Shown: piece after piece, positions 11,600-22,500 of the stretch
How the letters are laid out: every line of letters begins with the position of its first letter
Position numbering within the stretch: position 1 is the stretch's first letter
NCBI GenBank assembly: GCA_911728455.2
Contig: OU452228.1
Coordinates: 19,185,224-19,249,223 of the forward strand
DNA: 64,000 nucleotides
From: Marthasterias glacialis
Taxonomy: Eukaryota > Echinodermata > Asteroidea > Forcipulatida > Asteriidae
Direction of reading: 5' to 3'
Notes under the pieces: model-generated
The model's input: the letters and a program-made list of their open reading frames with translations, nothing else
The model's database searches: none
What the model was told of the DNA's origin: nothing
Program-made: the position numbers and the translations under genes

Positions 11600-13070
11600 G
11601 AAGCTTGTATGAACTTGAAACTTCACATGTAGTAAGACTATAACTTTGAAATATATGCGAAGTTGTGACGTCATGATGACGTCATCAGGTTTAAAGGTAC
11701 AGTAGTTTAAAACTTTTGAAAACCCTCCATAATGAAAATGTAAAAAGATATGGCAATAATTGTTTCACAATCGTATAGTAGACCACAGCTTGAAATTTTT
11801 GTTTTTTTGTAGGTGACCTTGCCCGAGGTCACCTTCCAGTCGAAACCGGAAGTTGAAGTTTCTAGGTTTAAAAAACAATATCTCATAAACCACACGTTCC
11901 ATTGTCACATAACTTTGCAGTATTATTAAGGTTTACATATGCAACGGAAATTATGGCGCGAAAACTGTATTTTGCGACTCATTTTTGACAACTTTTAGCC
12001 GTTAAGTTATTTTGAAAGCCTCTGTCTTGAAAACGCAATCAGCTATGCCAATAATTTGTTCACCATCATACAGTACGGTAACACTTAACAACTTTGTGTG
12101 TGTAAGTGGCCCGAGGTCATCTTCCTGTCGAAACCGGATGTTAAAGTTTGTTATGAATATCTGAAAAACTACAAGTCAGAATGTCAAGTAACTTGATGGG
12201 TCTTGGATTTGGAATGATCGTTACACATAACGAAATTTATTTGTTGATTGTAAATACTTGGGAAGATATTGCCGCTTCTTTTGTAGTAACGCCTTAAAGT
12301 CTTCTCGGAGTTACACATTTTTAGTAACTCATTTAGTAACTTGTAGATGCTGAGAAAATTGTTACGTCATGATGACGTCACTAGGTTTCGAATTTCAAGA
12401 TTTTTAAGCATTAAATTGATACATCTTTGAAAATCAGTATCAAATCAACCACAAGAGGCTTTTGGTGGTATTTTGCGGGATTATATTTTGGTAATACAGA
12501 TCTTCTTTTTTGTCGTGTGAGTGACCTCACGTCACCTCTACTTCCAGTCAAAACCGGAAGTGCCTTGTAATTTAAAAGTGGCAACTTTTTTTGAAGTTGT
12601 TTTCAACGATGTTATAGTCCATAAAGGGTCTGCTTTTAAAAAATAGGACTGGTGACGTCATAAAATTCAAGAGCTTCCCCCTAGCAGCAGTTCAAAATAC
12701 ACTTTTACTTGATGTCTGTGATGAAGGTTACGGTAACCATTTTAAAGTTAGTATAAATAATGACCTTCATGCAGACAACAAATGTGTGAAATAGTACACT
12801 GATGACGTCATATGTCCTGTGGCATTACATTAAAGGTGCACTTTTTGAAGTCTTTTTATCTACCGAACTACATCTTTGGATGACTTGAAACTTGGTATGT
12901 TGTTAGACAATGGGCATTATTGTAAAAATGTGGAGTGACGTCAATTTTTTGGACTTTGTGAGCACAATTTTTTCTTGCACCAGGCTTGGAAAGTCGCCAA
13001 TTCATAAAGTATGAAGTGACATCATCATGACGTCATAACCTGTCACGTTTCATCACCAAAATAGGGTTTT
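11600..13070. repeat. Diverged tandem repeat block with TGACGTCA motifs
   Basis: GTCGAAACCGGAAGT-type motifs preceded by GAGGTCACCTTCC recur at about 11,826, 12,113 and 12,525. CATGATGACGTCA or close variants recur at about 11,671, 12,366 and 13,023, with 'AACTTGAAACTT'/'CTTGAAACTTGG' between. Spacing is ~290-415 bp and divergence is high. Similar phrases occur in the TTAA element at 39,084-40,009. No open frame. Confidence 0.6.
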
Positions 13071-13389
13071 AAAAGATCCATATTGTTACGAATTTCAACC
13101 TGATCTTTCTGCTGTACTATCTACAGATCACTCTTTTGAGTCCCAATTGGCAAGAGATATAACAAAAATTATTCATGATCTGGATAGTATTCATGAGGCT
13201 TCATTTTAGAGTTTACTGCCAAAAGCCATGAAATTGCACTTTTACGATGTAAGACTTTTGCCAGTTTAACATGAATTTTGATTTTGAATCGTAACATCGT
13301 GTTTTTTTCCATTGATGTCATCATTAGCATCAATGTCCCAAACACCTAGTGTTTGTAGCAACAAACACACAAGCTCTAGTTTAATATGT

Positions 13390-13760
13390 TTCAATGAGTT
13401 GTTTTCTTAAAGGCTCTACACAGAATCGGTAAAGCCGATAGTGCAGTGTTCTTACTTTGTGTCGGTATATACATGACAAAACAAACCTGTGAAAATTGGG
13501 GCTCAATCCGTCCTCTGAGTCAGAAGAAAATAGTGAAAAACCGTGCACACTTTTCATCATGTAAACACATTGTCTTTTATTTTGATTGTTACAACTGAAA
13601 TCAGCTGTTGCAGTTTTTCAAAATTTGTTCTAGTATGAACTTCATAAACAGTAAGCTTTCAGACAGAAACTTAATGTTTTTTTTATCCTCATCAATCCTG
13701 TATTATAGTGCCTGTAAGAGGTAGAACTTGAAATATTCCATTGAAGGTGTCACACACTTA
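13390..13760 (+). repeat. Dispersed repeat, copy A
   Basis: Shares ordered blocks with 57,505-57,800 (GTGCAGTGTTCTTACT, TGTGAAAATT, CGTGCACACTTTT, CAGTAAGCTTTCAGAC, ATCAATCCTGTATT) and, inverted, with 35,985-36,150. Family of unknown class, ~300-370 bp. Confidence 0.7.
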
Positions 13761-14485
13761 AAATAATTGTAAAGGGTTACAAGGGATTACAAGGGATTAA
13801 AGGTAATTAAGGGATTTAAGTGTGATGAGGTGGTTGCCAAAAGACTTTTCAATAAAAAAAAAAAAAACACCTAACATAAATGTTGCTGGAATTTGTGTCT
13901 TTTTGTAAAATGATTATAGCTGTGGTCACGATTTCCCCCTAAACACATAAAAACCATTTCTGTCTACTCCCATTCGCTGCCTTTCTCGAAAGCGTACGAC
14001 AAGCAGTGGAGTCGGGAGAGATGCTCAGAAGAAAATGGCACTTATCAAATTGATCTGCTAATTAGTGGGATATCAGATGGATACAAAAAACATGGTGCAT
14101 TTGCTGGTGATCTATTTCCGCTTTTCAAGAATTTCAACAGCTTTATGAAAGTAGCCTCATGACCTACACCCAACCTGGAGGTCAAAGGGCATAATGCAAA
14201 GGGTCCTGCCATATGAAAATCTTAAAGTCTAGTAGTTAAAGGCCAAAACAAGGGGCAGTAGCCTGTGCGAGTTTCCCACATATTCCGAAGTGCGCAATTT
14301 TGTTTAGTCACACGTTACAGCAATGCACTTGGAACCAAAGGTTTCAGAAAATGTCTGAATTTGCGCGATCTCCAGAGACTGTGGCTGTTTTGTAATTCAG
14401 CCCTGCTATCATTAGCCCTTTTTGAAATATGGTACACTACAGCAGTGTACCGTTTGGTTTGGGGTTGACAGACAAATTTACCAAA
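13760..14485. other. Intergenic, no recognised feature
   Basis: Contains an A-run at 13,853-13,866 and short GGGATTA repeats near 13,780-13,815. No supported gene. Confidence 0.5.
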
Positions 14486-14491
14486 CCTTAA

Positions 14492-15000
14492 AGAGGATGG
14501 GCCATGGTGATTGATGTTAAATTATTGTTTAGTTTTTTCTGCTTTCCATAATTATTGCATCGGACTAACTACTCTTTTGTGACAAAAGAAGTGATATTGG
14601 CAGGGAGTTTTTACTCCTTTAACTAGCCCGCCGCCTAAATTTATCAAAATCCTGGAAATGAGGGCAGCAAACAAATCACGACGTCACTGGAAGTACTGAA
14701 TTCCCGGATGGCCTGCTTTGAGAAATGCTTCAATGAGTAAAAACAAACAGCCGTTTGACAGAGGAGTACTTCCTGCAACGTCACTATTCTTTAGAATTTC
14801 TGGAGACAACTTTCAGGCACCATCTGCTGTTGCTCTGATTTTGGCTCAAAGCGGGGGTGAAAAGAGGCTCAGAAACTGCCTTTGTAATCAATCAACCACG
14901 CATTCTATAATTCTGTCAATGTCTTTTCGTGGTAGATATAGGTGTATTTAGGGATGTACAACTGTTTTTGAAGAGAGAATTCTAGCGTGGCCCATCCTCT
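14492..15000. mobile_element. 509-bp TIR element with TTAA target duplication
   Basis: TTAA (14,488-14,491) precedes AGAGGATGGGCCA and TTAA (15,001-15,004) follows TGGCCCATCCTCT. Exact TIRs with TTAA on both sides fit piggyBac- or Kolobok-type mobilisation. It has no transposase ORF, so it is non-autonomous. It sits about 160 bp downstream of the stop codon of the minus-strand gene. Confidence 0.8.
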
Positions 15001-15160
15001 TTAATAATGTCATAGTAGGGCGTCCATCATATCTCAGAATGGCTCTGGAGAATCGTTGACATAAATAATTAGAAAGTACCACAGATTACTGGGTGCTGTC
15101 TCCACTGCAGATCCAAATAAAGTAGAGGATTATGTACTGACCCTGTTGGCTAGTTCGTCC

Positions 15161-15262
15161 TCATGTAATCCCTTGCTTCAGTAATCTCGCCCAAATCTCT
15201 TCAGGATTATCACTTGGCTTTGGTAACGACCGAGCTAAATCCCCAATTGCAGTCAATGGATC
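15161..15262 (-). CDS. Minus-strand gene, terminal exon 6
   Basis: Acceptor GACTGTAG, then 33 codons from DPLTAIGDLARSLPKPSDNP to LLKQGIT and TGA. Phase 0 entry matches exon 5. Confidence 0.66.
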   Translation of the reverse strand, partial: DPLTAIGDLARSLPKPSDNPEEIWARLLKQGIT

Positions 15263-18200
15263 CTACAGTCAAATCAGAACAAAACCAGTTTCAGTTTAGA
15301 CCATGCATTTGTTGCCAAATGCACATCCGATTTTGCTGTTATTTCTCTCTTTAAATACCCTATTGTTAAATGTCTAAAAAATTGTAATGTAACAGATACT
15401 TTGCTTTTTTTTTTTTAAGTTACCGATAGTAAGTCAACTTGGAAAATTTGAAAAATTGTAAATTTAGGTCATGACCTTTACTGTGACCTTTTATGGTAAT
15501 GGTAAAATTTTGCAGCCACTTGCGGCTGCCTTCGGCAAAGATTATAAAGCCCCAAAGGCGCAAGATGGGGAACTCAGGCTGGAATGTGAAATCCCACTGG
15601 ACCCCATTTCAGCAAGTAACTCTATTGATGTAACAATAGATCAGTGCAGATTATTGCAGACAATGACCATTGCTATCAATGGGAAACAAAACATTCACGT
15701 GCCAAAATGGCACCCGTGCCTATTTCACATTCCAACAATAGATAGAGCTCCAGTTCCCCATCTTGCACCTTCGGCGCTCTATAATCTTTGCTTTCGGCCC
15801 TTGCAGCTGCTATGGTCGCTAAAGGGTTACAGTTATCACATCTTTTAAGCCAAAATGATCAGGACCCAATGTCATACAGCCTGTAATCAGATGTTTTCTG
15901 CTGATGGAGCAGCATTTAGCAGAATCTCTCTTTCATAAACACTGCCAACGGCAAGAAACGCAAAAGGAACTTGCCGCTGGTTTCTGTAAGCAGATGAGTG
16001 ACGCAACAATGCGAAACCACTGTGAACACGCACACATGCTTTCAAACCTTCTCGATCGTTTATGAAATACACTATTACTTGCGCTTGTTTTTCTGCTATA
16101 GTAACCACACAAATTTGCTCACCGGTAAATAGCTTTATGAAATTGGGCCAAGTTGCTTAGGAATGTCGTCTTAATAACCTTCAGGATTATGTAGCCTTGC
16201 CACTGTGCATTCTTGTTAAAAAAAGTTAATAAAAAGTTTATCCCTTTACATATTCCAAGTAAAAATAGGAGACTTCTGGGGAAGCAGGCTTACCAGGGTC
16301 AATTTTATACAGCTGCTTAACTACAGCAGAAAAATTTGCTTATGTATTTCACAGGTTAGCAAAACAAGAAAATTAGGCAGCCAGCTGGCGTGGTCACCAC
16401 GGATTTGCATGCCTTATCATGTGCTTACGGTTAGCAGCGCTATGAAATGGAAATCACACAGGAATCACAAAATCGGCCTTAAGCAGCTCTACGACATGAG
16501 AGCCCTGGTAAATCCATCATCTCATAAATATGGTATGTCTGCTTCCACCAAAGTCTCACATTGGAGCTGCTTGGGACTGTCTTAAAGCTTAATCCCCACA
16601 ATGTCTTGACTTTTACCTTAGTGTTAATTTCCCAGTCCACCCTTTGCTCCGTCAACTCATTCTCAAGCTTGGCGGTTTTATTTCGGATGAAAGTCCTCTG
16701 CAGCGCAGCCTCCTGTGATATACTGCGGGCAACAAAGTCATGAAATTAAGACTCAATCACAGGCCTGATGCTTTGTTCCTGTTTGGGCAAGGTAGCTCTC
16801 TGTGGTAAAGGGGGCGAGGGTAATTTTCAATTTCTGCAGGGGCAATTCAAAGGGCACCGAGGCAATGATCAGGGGCATGGAGACAATAGACCGATCCATT
16901 AAGCCCCGCCTACTACTGTATTGACCAATCACTGCCTCGACACCGCCACTGAAAGTCCGACAAAGGTCCCATTAGAAAAGTTACCAAACCACCGCCACTG
17001 TTCTGACATACAACTGCACACACAACTGTACTAACTTTTGTTTTGTTTTATTTTATTTTTTTGTATTTCTGGTGGTGCAAATCCCACAGTAGTGGTCCCT
17101 GTACAGTCATGTAAAAGTGGTTTAACAGTGTTGTTGTCTGCATCGTTCTTTGGACTCAAGGCACTGCTCAAAAGGCCGCGAAACTTAATGCATACCGTTC
17201 ACGAAAACCATGTACGTGTCCGATATGTGTGTGTGTTCGCAACCGAACTACCACTGCAATCGTGGCAAGGAAGTCACGCCACGTGATGTTGCTAGGGGAG
17301 GGGGGGGGGGGGGCGTATAGAGCCCTGGGCTGCCCTGGTGCTCCAAAGGTCTTCTTAAACACAATATCAACCTCTACCCTCACAGGTACACATTTATACC
17401 CCTGGGTGAACAGAAGCAACTATAGCAAAGCATCTTGCTCAAGGACACGAGTGTCATGACTGGGATTCGAACCCACACCCCGATGACTTAACCATCAGAA
17501 CTTGAGTCTGGTGCACGAGACCGCTGGTCCCTAACAAACATGCGATACGACGTCCATTTGGTCTGTACGGTACAATGCACAATGAAGCACAAGGAGTCCT
17601 CAAATTTTATAGATGGACTGTGCAAGTCTTGCATGTATTAACTACATTGGGGCGTGCCAGCTGCATTCCCCCACAGTTAGAGTATGTGATTTTGTTTGCT
17701 CCCTTTGTACATTAAAGCAGCATACGTGGGCAACCGATGTTTCCACTAATATTTGAAAATGTTAGACTTGGCACAGTCTGCTGTCAATATTTACCGGCAT
17801 TGCTGACAGGAATCAAGTGTGTCAGTAGTACCACTGGATGATGCCTAAGATAGAAAAAAGAAAAAAAAAGTTACAACAGGAATGAAAGTGGAAAATCCAC
17901 GACACACTGATGGAGGGTTTGGTGGCTACCAACCACGCCATAACAAAAAAAACCCAGTACATTTACTGTGTTAAGGCTTGACAAGGGCCTGGATGTATGT
18001 AAATGATATAAAAATTAAAAAAGTGCAAAAGTACAAAAATTCCATAATAATTTGGTAAAATCTGGAAAAAATCTCATCTCTGTAACAAGTATTAGGACAG
18101 AGATAATGAGACCTCAAACCAATCTTCTCATCACATTTCTACAGCAACATGGGATGTCCGCCATCCTGTAGCTTTTTAATAGCACTCCGCACTAGGTTAA

Positions 18201-20584
18201 AAAAAGGTCACGCATGTACCTGGATCTCAGACGAGTCAAATTGACGTATTGTGTGTACGATCGACGTACACACAATCTTGTGTACCACTGCGGTCTGGCG
18301 CACTGATGCATTGGTCGCATTGGTCGCGTGAGTGGTGGAATGTTTTTCTGATATTTAGGTATTTTTTAAGCAAAAGTCACAAATGCCATTAAAAATAAGC
18401 GCATGCTCAATAACCACATAGAGAAAACAAATCCAATATTATCTTCTACCACTTACTCACTTGATGGCAAGCTTCATGACATCATGTAATCAAATAACCG
18501 TATCCAAAGTTTCTACTGGTGAAAATAAGAGAGAATCGTTTGACTTCATTTTCACTTACCCTCTTCATTGCTGATAAAAGATTCTCAATTTTTAATCTGT
18601 TGACAATTTCTCTGTCGACGAGGAGCTTCTTGTCATCTTTTGAAGATCTTTTTAAAGTTTGGTCCCTTCTTTGAGAGTCTAATACAAGAAGAAGGATAGA
18701 AAATTTCTACTGAAAGAGTTATGGGTTTGCATTCTGAGGGAAGGATATCAGTTTGGGTTTGCAGTCATTATACTATGACTTCTGGTGGTTAAGTCATTGG
18801 GGTGTGGGTTCGAATCCCAGTCATGACACTTGATATTTTGTTTGAAAAAAGCCGTCGGAACACCACGGCGGAGCAGGTGACTATACAAGCTTCTTCCAAT
18901 TACTGCATTTTGGGGCAAGTGCTGCAATTTGGTCTGGTCACAGCAGTTCAGTCTGGTTTGCAGTTCACAGAGACAAATGGTTCTTATGGACCTTATGCAT
19001 TGACGTCGTCACGCCACCATCTAAGCAGTAACACAATGGAATCGCACATCTTTGTACGTGTGCGCTGCACATAATGGACCAATGAGCAGAACTCCAGCCG
19101 AGGGCGCCCTACTTAAATGACGTCATGTGCATCAAAGGTCAGTTATAAACTGTTACCCATTACATGGTGTATCACAAACTGAAATCAATATCCAAATTTG
19201 TATTGTATTTTCTACTTCTAGTTTTTTTTTCTGAAGCGCTCATAAAGCTTCTAGTTTATCGTGCTTAGTATCATTCATCTCTCTACAACAAAAACTAAAC
19301 CATGTTCTTCATCTGCGATTTAATAGTTATATCATTTAATTGTTTTTTGTAATTGACAGGTAGAACAAACAAAAAAAGTCCACCAATTTATTGAAATGAT
19401 GTTTTACTTTTCTCACCAAGGTTGTTTGTTTTCTTTCTTTGTAAAATAGAAACTGCATTCTGGCAAAACACACTCCTGTCTTCAGAACCCAGTGGGGTGT
19501 CTTGCAGCATCTTGTCATCATCATCTGTCTTGGGTCTGTGCAAAGATGTCTTGAGATGTTTGAGTCTCGACTTTATAAAATGGTGCTGGATGGAGCGTGC
19601 CTTATCGCTGGCTTCGTGACCTGCATCAGAATCCTACAACAAATAAAGATGTTTAGGATTGAAAGAATAAAATGAATCATTTGGAAATAAGATGTTTCAT
19701 ATGAAATATCTAATATTGATTTCAAAGGTCAAGTTCAAATTTTAATGGTGAAATGCTTTACAATTTAGAGACTACAGTGGCTGCAAGGGGCTTAAAAAAA
19801 AATGCCCATAGTGGCCACAAGATTTGACCTATTTCTAAAAGGACAGGAGGGTCAAAGAAAAGGTAATGTCGTAAATCTGCATTTTCCAATGTTTCCCACG
19901 TTAACATAGAATCTACAATGATAAAACAAAACCATTTATTTCTGTTTCTGCTTATTTTTTTCTGACATTTTCCCTGAAAATCCGGAGTCAAAAAAAAAAT
20001 CAAAAAGATTAGCAATATCTGGGTGTATGGTGATACCTGTACAGAAATAAATGGTCCATGAAAATAATCCCGTCAGGCTGGACGATAGAATATACAAATT
20101 TAAAATCCTACCCTTTATTTCAAATCAAGAGGTGCTGAGAAATAATACCGCTATGTACAATTCTAGTGTAAGCCTTTGCATACTTTTCACTTGAACAAAT
20201 TTGGTTCTCTGTTTTGCATCATATATGTCTTACAGTCTGTGAACCGCTGGAATCCCCGTGTGTACTGTAATAGGATGATCTCCCTGATTCCGATGAAGAC
20301 GTTCTTTCTTCACCATCTGACCTCCTCCATCTTCTCTTCCTCCTGGAATAGTCATCATCATCATCCGAGATGGATTCTGATGTTCTCCTGGAGACCATCA
20401 AGGAGGAGCCTCTTGAGGAGCTAGTTGCTGTTTCCCAAGAGTCTGTCTCGTAAGAACTCCCGGATGTAATTCCTTCTGTTGCCTCCGAGCCTGAGATAGA
20501 TCTAATGGTGGAAGCACCTTGAGATGACGACAAGTCACGATGGCTGATTTTCTCTATGGTGTGAATAGAAGAGGAATCGGACAT
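15161..20584 (-). CDS. Unrecognised six-exon gene: Ser-rich, charged, coiled-coil protein
   Basis: Coding exons complement(join(15161-15262, 16617-16722, 17795-17844, 18560-18678, 19417-19633, 20234-20584)). All introns are GT/AG and the phases (0, 1, 0, 2, 0) agree at all five junctions with no internal stop, giving ~314 residues. ATG at 20,584 follows an in-frame TGA four bases upstream. Layout: Ser/Thr-rich head (1-75), DDDDD then RRKRRWRR (about 75-88, possible nuclear-localisation type), Ser/Gly stretch, basic-acidic middle with TDDDDK, then a heptad-like helix in exon 5 (AALQRTFIRNKTAKLENELT) and a compact tail ending WARLLKQGIT. I do not recognise the family and assign no function. The gene model is inferred from splice grammar; transcript support is absent here. 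Confidence 0.72.
15513..15822. mobile_element. Foldback element in intron
   Basis: GCGGCTGCCTTCGGCAAAGA-TTATA and TATAATCTTTGCTTTCGG-CCCTTGCAGCTGC form imperfect inverted arms ~300 bp apart. The open frame at 15,471-15,848 crosses it and is not a gene. Confidence 0.6.
16120..16530. mobile_element. Degenerate MITE fragments (AAATTGGGCC...GCTGCTTAAG family)
   Basis: TATGAAATTGGGCC at about 16,136 and CTTAAGCAGCTCTACGACAT at about 16,479 resemble the two ends of the element that begins at 63,814 (CCAATTTCATCGAGCTGCTT). Confidence 0.45.
16617..16722 (-). CDS. Minus-strand gene, exon 5 (coiled coil)
   Basis: Acceptor TTGCCCGCAG, donor AAG|GTAAAA. One base finishes an Arg codon with exon 4, then 35 codons, ISQEAALQRTF to WEINTK, with heptad-like Leu/Ile spacing. 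Confidence 0.7.
16884..16990 (+). mobile_element. Partial MITE copy (ATAGACCGATCCATTAAGCC)
   Basis: Left end matches the complete copy at 49,721-49,866; internal GACCAATCAC, GTCCGACAAA and the truncated right side are related. Confidence 0.6.
17340..17540 (-). mobile_element. tRNA-derived SINE copy, minus orientation
   Basis: On the minus strand: GATGGTTAAGTCATCGGGGT, GGGTTCGAATCCCAGTCATG (B-box) and CTCAAGCAAGATGC-type body. The same tRNA-like segment is at 18,769-18,830 on plus. Preceded by an 18-G run near 17,297. Confidence 0.65.
17795..17844 (-). CDS. Minus-strand gene, exon 4 (50 bp)
   Basis: Preceded by a long T-rich tract and CTTAG. ASSSGTTDTLDSCQQC plus two bases, donor GTAAAT. Reading through the donor meets TAA immediately, so a short isoform ending here is possible. 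Phase 2 exit fits exon 5 (CG|T). Confidence 0.6.
18560..18678 (-). CDS. Minus-strand gene, exon 3
   Basis: Acceptor TTGTATTAG, donor AGG|GTAAGT. Two bases complete an Asp codon, then 39 codons, SQRRDQTLKRSSKDDKKLL to ENLLSAMKR, predicted helical and basic. Confidence 0.72.
18765..18832 (+). mobile_element. tRNA-like SINE fragment
   Basis: TGGTGGTTAAGTCATTGGGG followed by GTGGGTTCGAATCCCAGTCA. No acceptor stem can be closed, so it is a SINE piece rather than a functional tRNA. Confidence 0.6.
19417..19633 (-). CDS. Minus-strand gene, exon 2
   Basis: Acceptor GTTGTAG, donor CTTG|GTGAGA. 72 codons plus one base: DSDAGHEASDKARSIQHHF ... TDDDDKMLQDTP ... SILQRKKTNNL. Open in this frame only as an exon, without an upstream ATG. 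Confidence 0.72.
20234..20584 (-). CDS. Minus-strand gene, first coding exon
   Basis: 117 codons from ATG (20,584), MSDSSSIHTIEKISHRD ..., to SSGSQT, donor ACT|GTAAGA. The frame is Ser-rich with DDDDDYSRRKRRWRR. An in-frame TGA just 5' of the ATG supports the start. Confidence 0.74.
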
Positions 20585-20857
20585 ACTTCAACTTGTCAGT
20601 TCCGTCTTGTTGGACCCAACCTGTGATTCTAATTGATAATGATATGATTTATCTGATTTTGATAATGTTAATCATGATTGAATGGTGGCATGTGCAGCAT
20701 GGGGGAGGGGCCTTACTCTTCATTAATAGTAACTATTAACTCAACTATATCAGTACTGTGTTAGTGTTGGTGTTACTTATGCGTCTGTTTATTTTTATAG
20801 TCACTGATCAGGTCTCAACCTAGCCCTGGTTGTGGTAGGACGTCAGTCTCCGTTGCA

Positions 20858-20911
20858 CTGTCATGACAGTGACATTGACAGTCATGACAGTGACATTGAC
20901 AGTCATGACAG
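20858..20911. repeat. 21-bp tandem repeat, ~2.5 copies, palindromic core
   Basis: GTCATGACAGTGACATTGACA repeated, each with the palindrome CTGTCATGACAG or GTCATGAC. It lies about 300 bp upstream of the minus-strand gene's ATG. Confidence 0.85.
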
Positions 20912-21342
20912 TACAAACAATGGACACTAGACATTTTTATTTTGGGGGCAAGCCGGGGTAAAGGTATAATTTTTTTTTTTTTTTTTGGAAAGGGGCTTCT
21001 GCTACATGTACTAATATTGGACACAATCAGTCGATTTTGGTTGATCACAATGCTTCATTGGTCGATCCCGCTGCTACCAGTCAAATGCTTTTTCTTTACA
21101 ATTCACAACTCTGGAGAAATTTCTTTTAAAAGGCGAGTAAAATCCGAGATATCCTTCAGGATTGACCAATCGTGCAACGCGATCAACTGATTGGCAAGTC
21201 CGAGTTACAGGACGCAACAACGGCCAACGCCTTCCAAATGTTAAAAAAGGATGTTGGGTCAAGGTAACTTGGACTACCGATCCTGCACTCGCCAGATTGA
21301 CCGATCGCACTCAACACTAGTGGCCCTAATGTATAGGGCTGT

Positions 21343-21405
21343 ATAGACCCAGTAACTGGGGTGCTAGTACGACAGATAATGTCAAAACCTCAAAAAAAGG
21401 AGTAT
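21343..21405 (+). mobile_element. Half copy of TAGACCCAGTAACTGGGG MITE
   Basis: TAGACCCAGTAACTGGGG and GATAATGTCAAAACCTCAAA match the complete copy at 41,439-41,555, minus most of one arm. It lies ~105 bp outside the left tip of the giant element. Confidence 0.7.
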
Positions 21406-21510
21406 TGGACTATATTTACCTCGATACAACACAATCAAGCAACACTTACAACTTTTGACCATTCACGCTACATTGTTGTTGTTTCGTACTAAATAGACTG
21501 GACCAGGCTG

Positions 21511-22500
21511 CTGAAGTGAGCACTAAATTTGGTGCTGGCAACAAATTTCGTGCTGGCACCAATTTTGAAAAAGTCAGTCAACGACCGTCACGAACGGTCA
21601 ACGTCATTCATCGAATGTTACATGATGCCCAATTTTCAATTGAAAGTGTTTCAACGAAAAACTGGGAACTATTAATTTTTCTTCATAAATGTATTCCTTA
21701 TATCCCAGACTAACATGCAAAGGTGCCCCAAATTAATTACTCCACTAATTAGCTCAGCCCAGGTAATTAAACGACTGCATATATTAGCCTACTTGCGAAT
21801 CAATATCCCAAAACACGCAAATACCGATTTTTCAATTGAAAGTGTTTCAACGAAAAACTGTGAAATACTAACATTTTACTTCATAGATGTGTTCCTTATA
21901 TCCCAAACTATTATGCATAGATTCCCCCAATTAATTAATTTACTAATTAGCTCAGTCCAATTAACTATTCAACTGCTTATATTTGCCCACTTGCGAATGT
22001 AATAAACAAAAGCAACACAACTACCAATTTTTCAATTGAAAGTGTTTCAACAAAAAACTGTGAAATATTAAGATTTTTCTTCGTAGATGTGTTCCATATT
22101 ATATCCTAAACTACTACGCATAGGCGCCCTCAATTAATTAGTCCACTAATTAGCTCAGCCCAACTCATTAACCAAGTGCGTATTTGTGCCCACTTGCGAA
22201 CGTAATATACAAAAAAACACGCAAATAAAGATTTTTCAATTGAAAGTGTTTCCACAAAAAACTGTGAAACATTAACTGTTTACTTCATAAATGTGTTCCT
22301 TATATCCCACACTAATATGCAGAGGCGGCCCAAAATTAATTAGTCCTCTAATTAGCTCAGCCTATTTAACTAATCAACTGCGTATAATTGCCTACCTGAG
22401 AATGTAAAAAAAAAAACACACACAGATACCATATTTTCAATTGAAAGTGTTTTAACGAAAAAATGTGAAATCCTAACTTTTTTCTTCATACATGTGTTTA
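21511..22500 (+). repeat. Left TIR: tip plus five ~200-bp units
   Basis: TTCAATTGAA marks each unit at 21,635, 21,831, 22,031, 22,235 and 22,436 (periods 196-204). Units also share ATTAGCTCAGCCCA and TATGCA(TA)GG. AT-rich with small palindromes. The tip has GACCGTCACGAACGGTC, a short hairpin. Confidence 0.88.

Noticed and set aside
15471-15848. 125-residue open frame
   Set aside because: Lies across a foldback element on the strand opposite a supported gene; no recognised domain.
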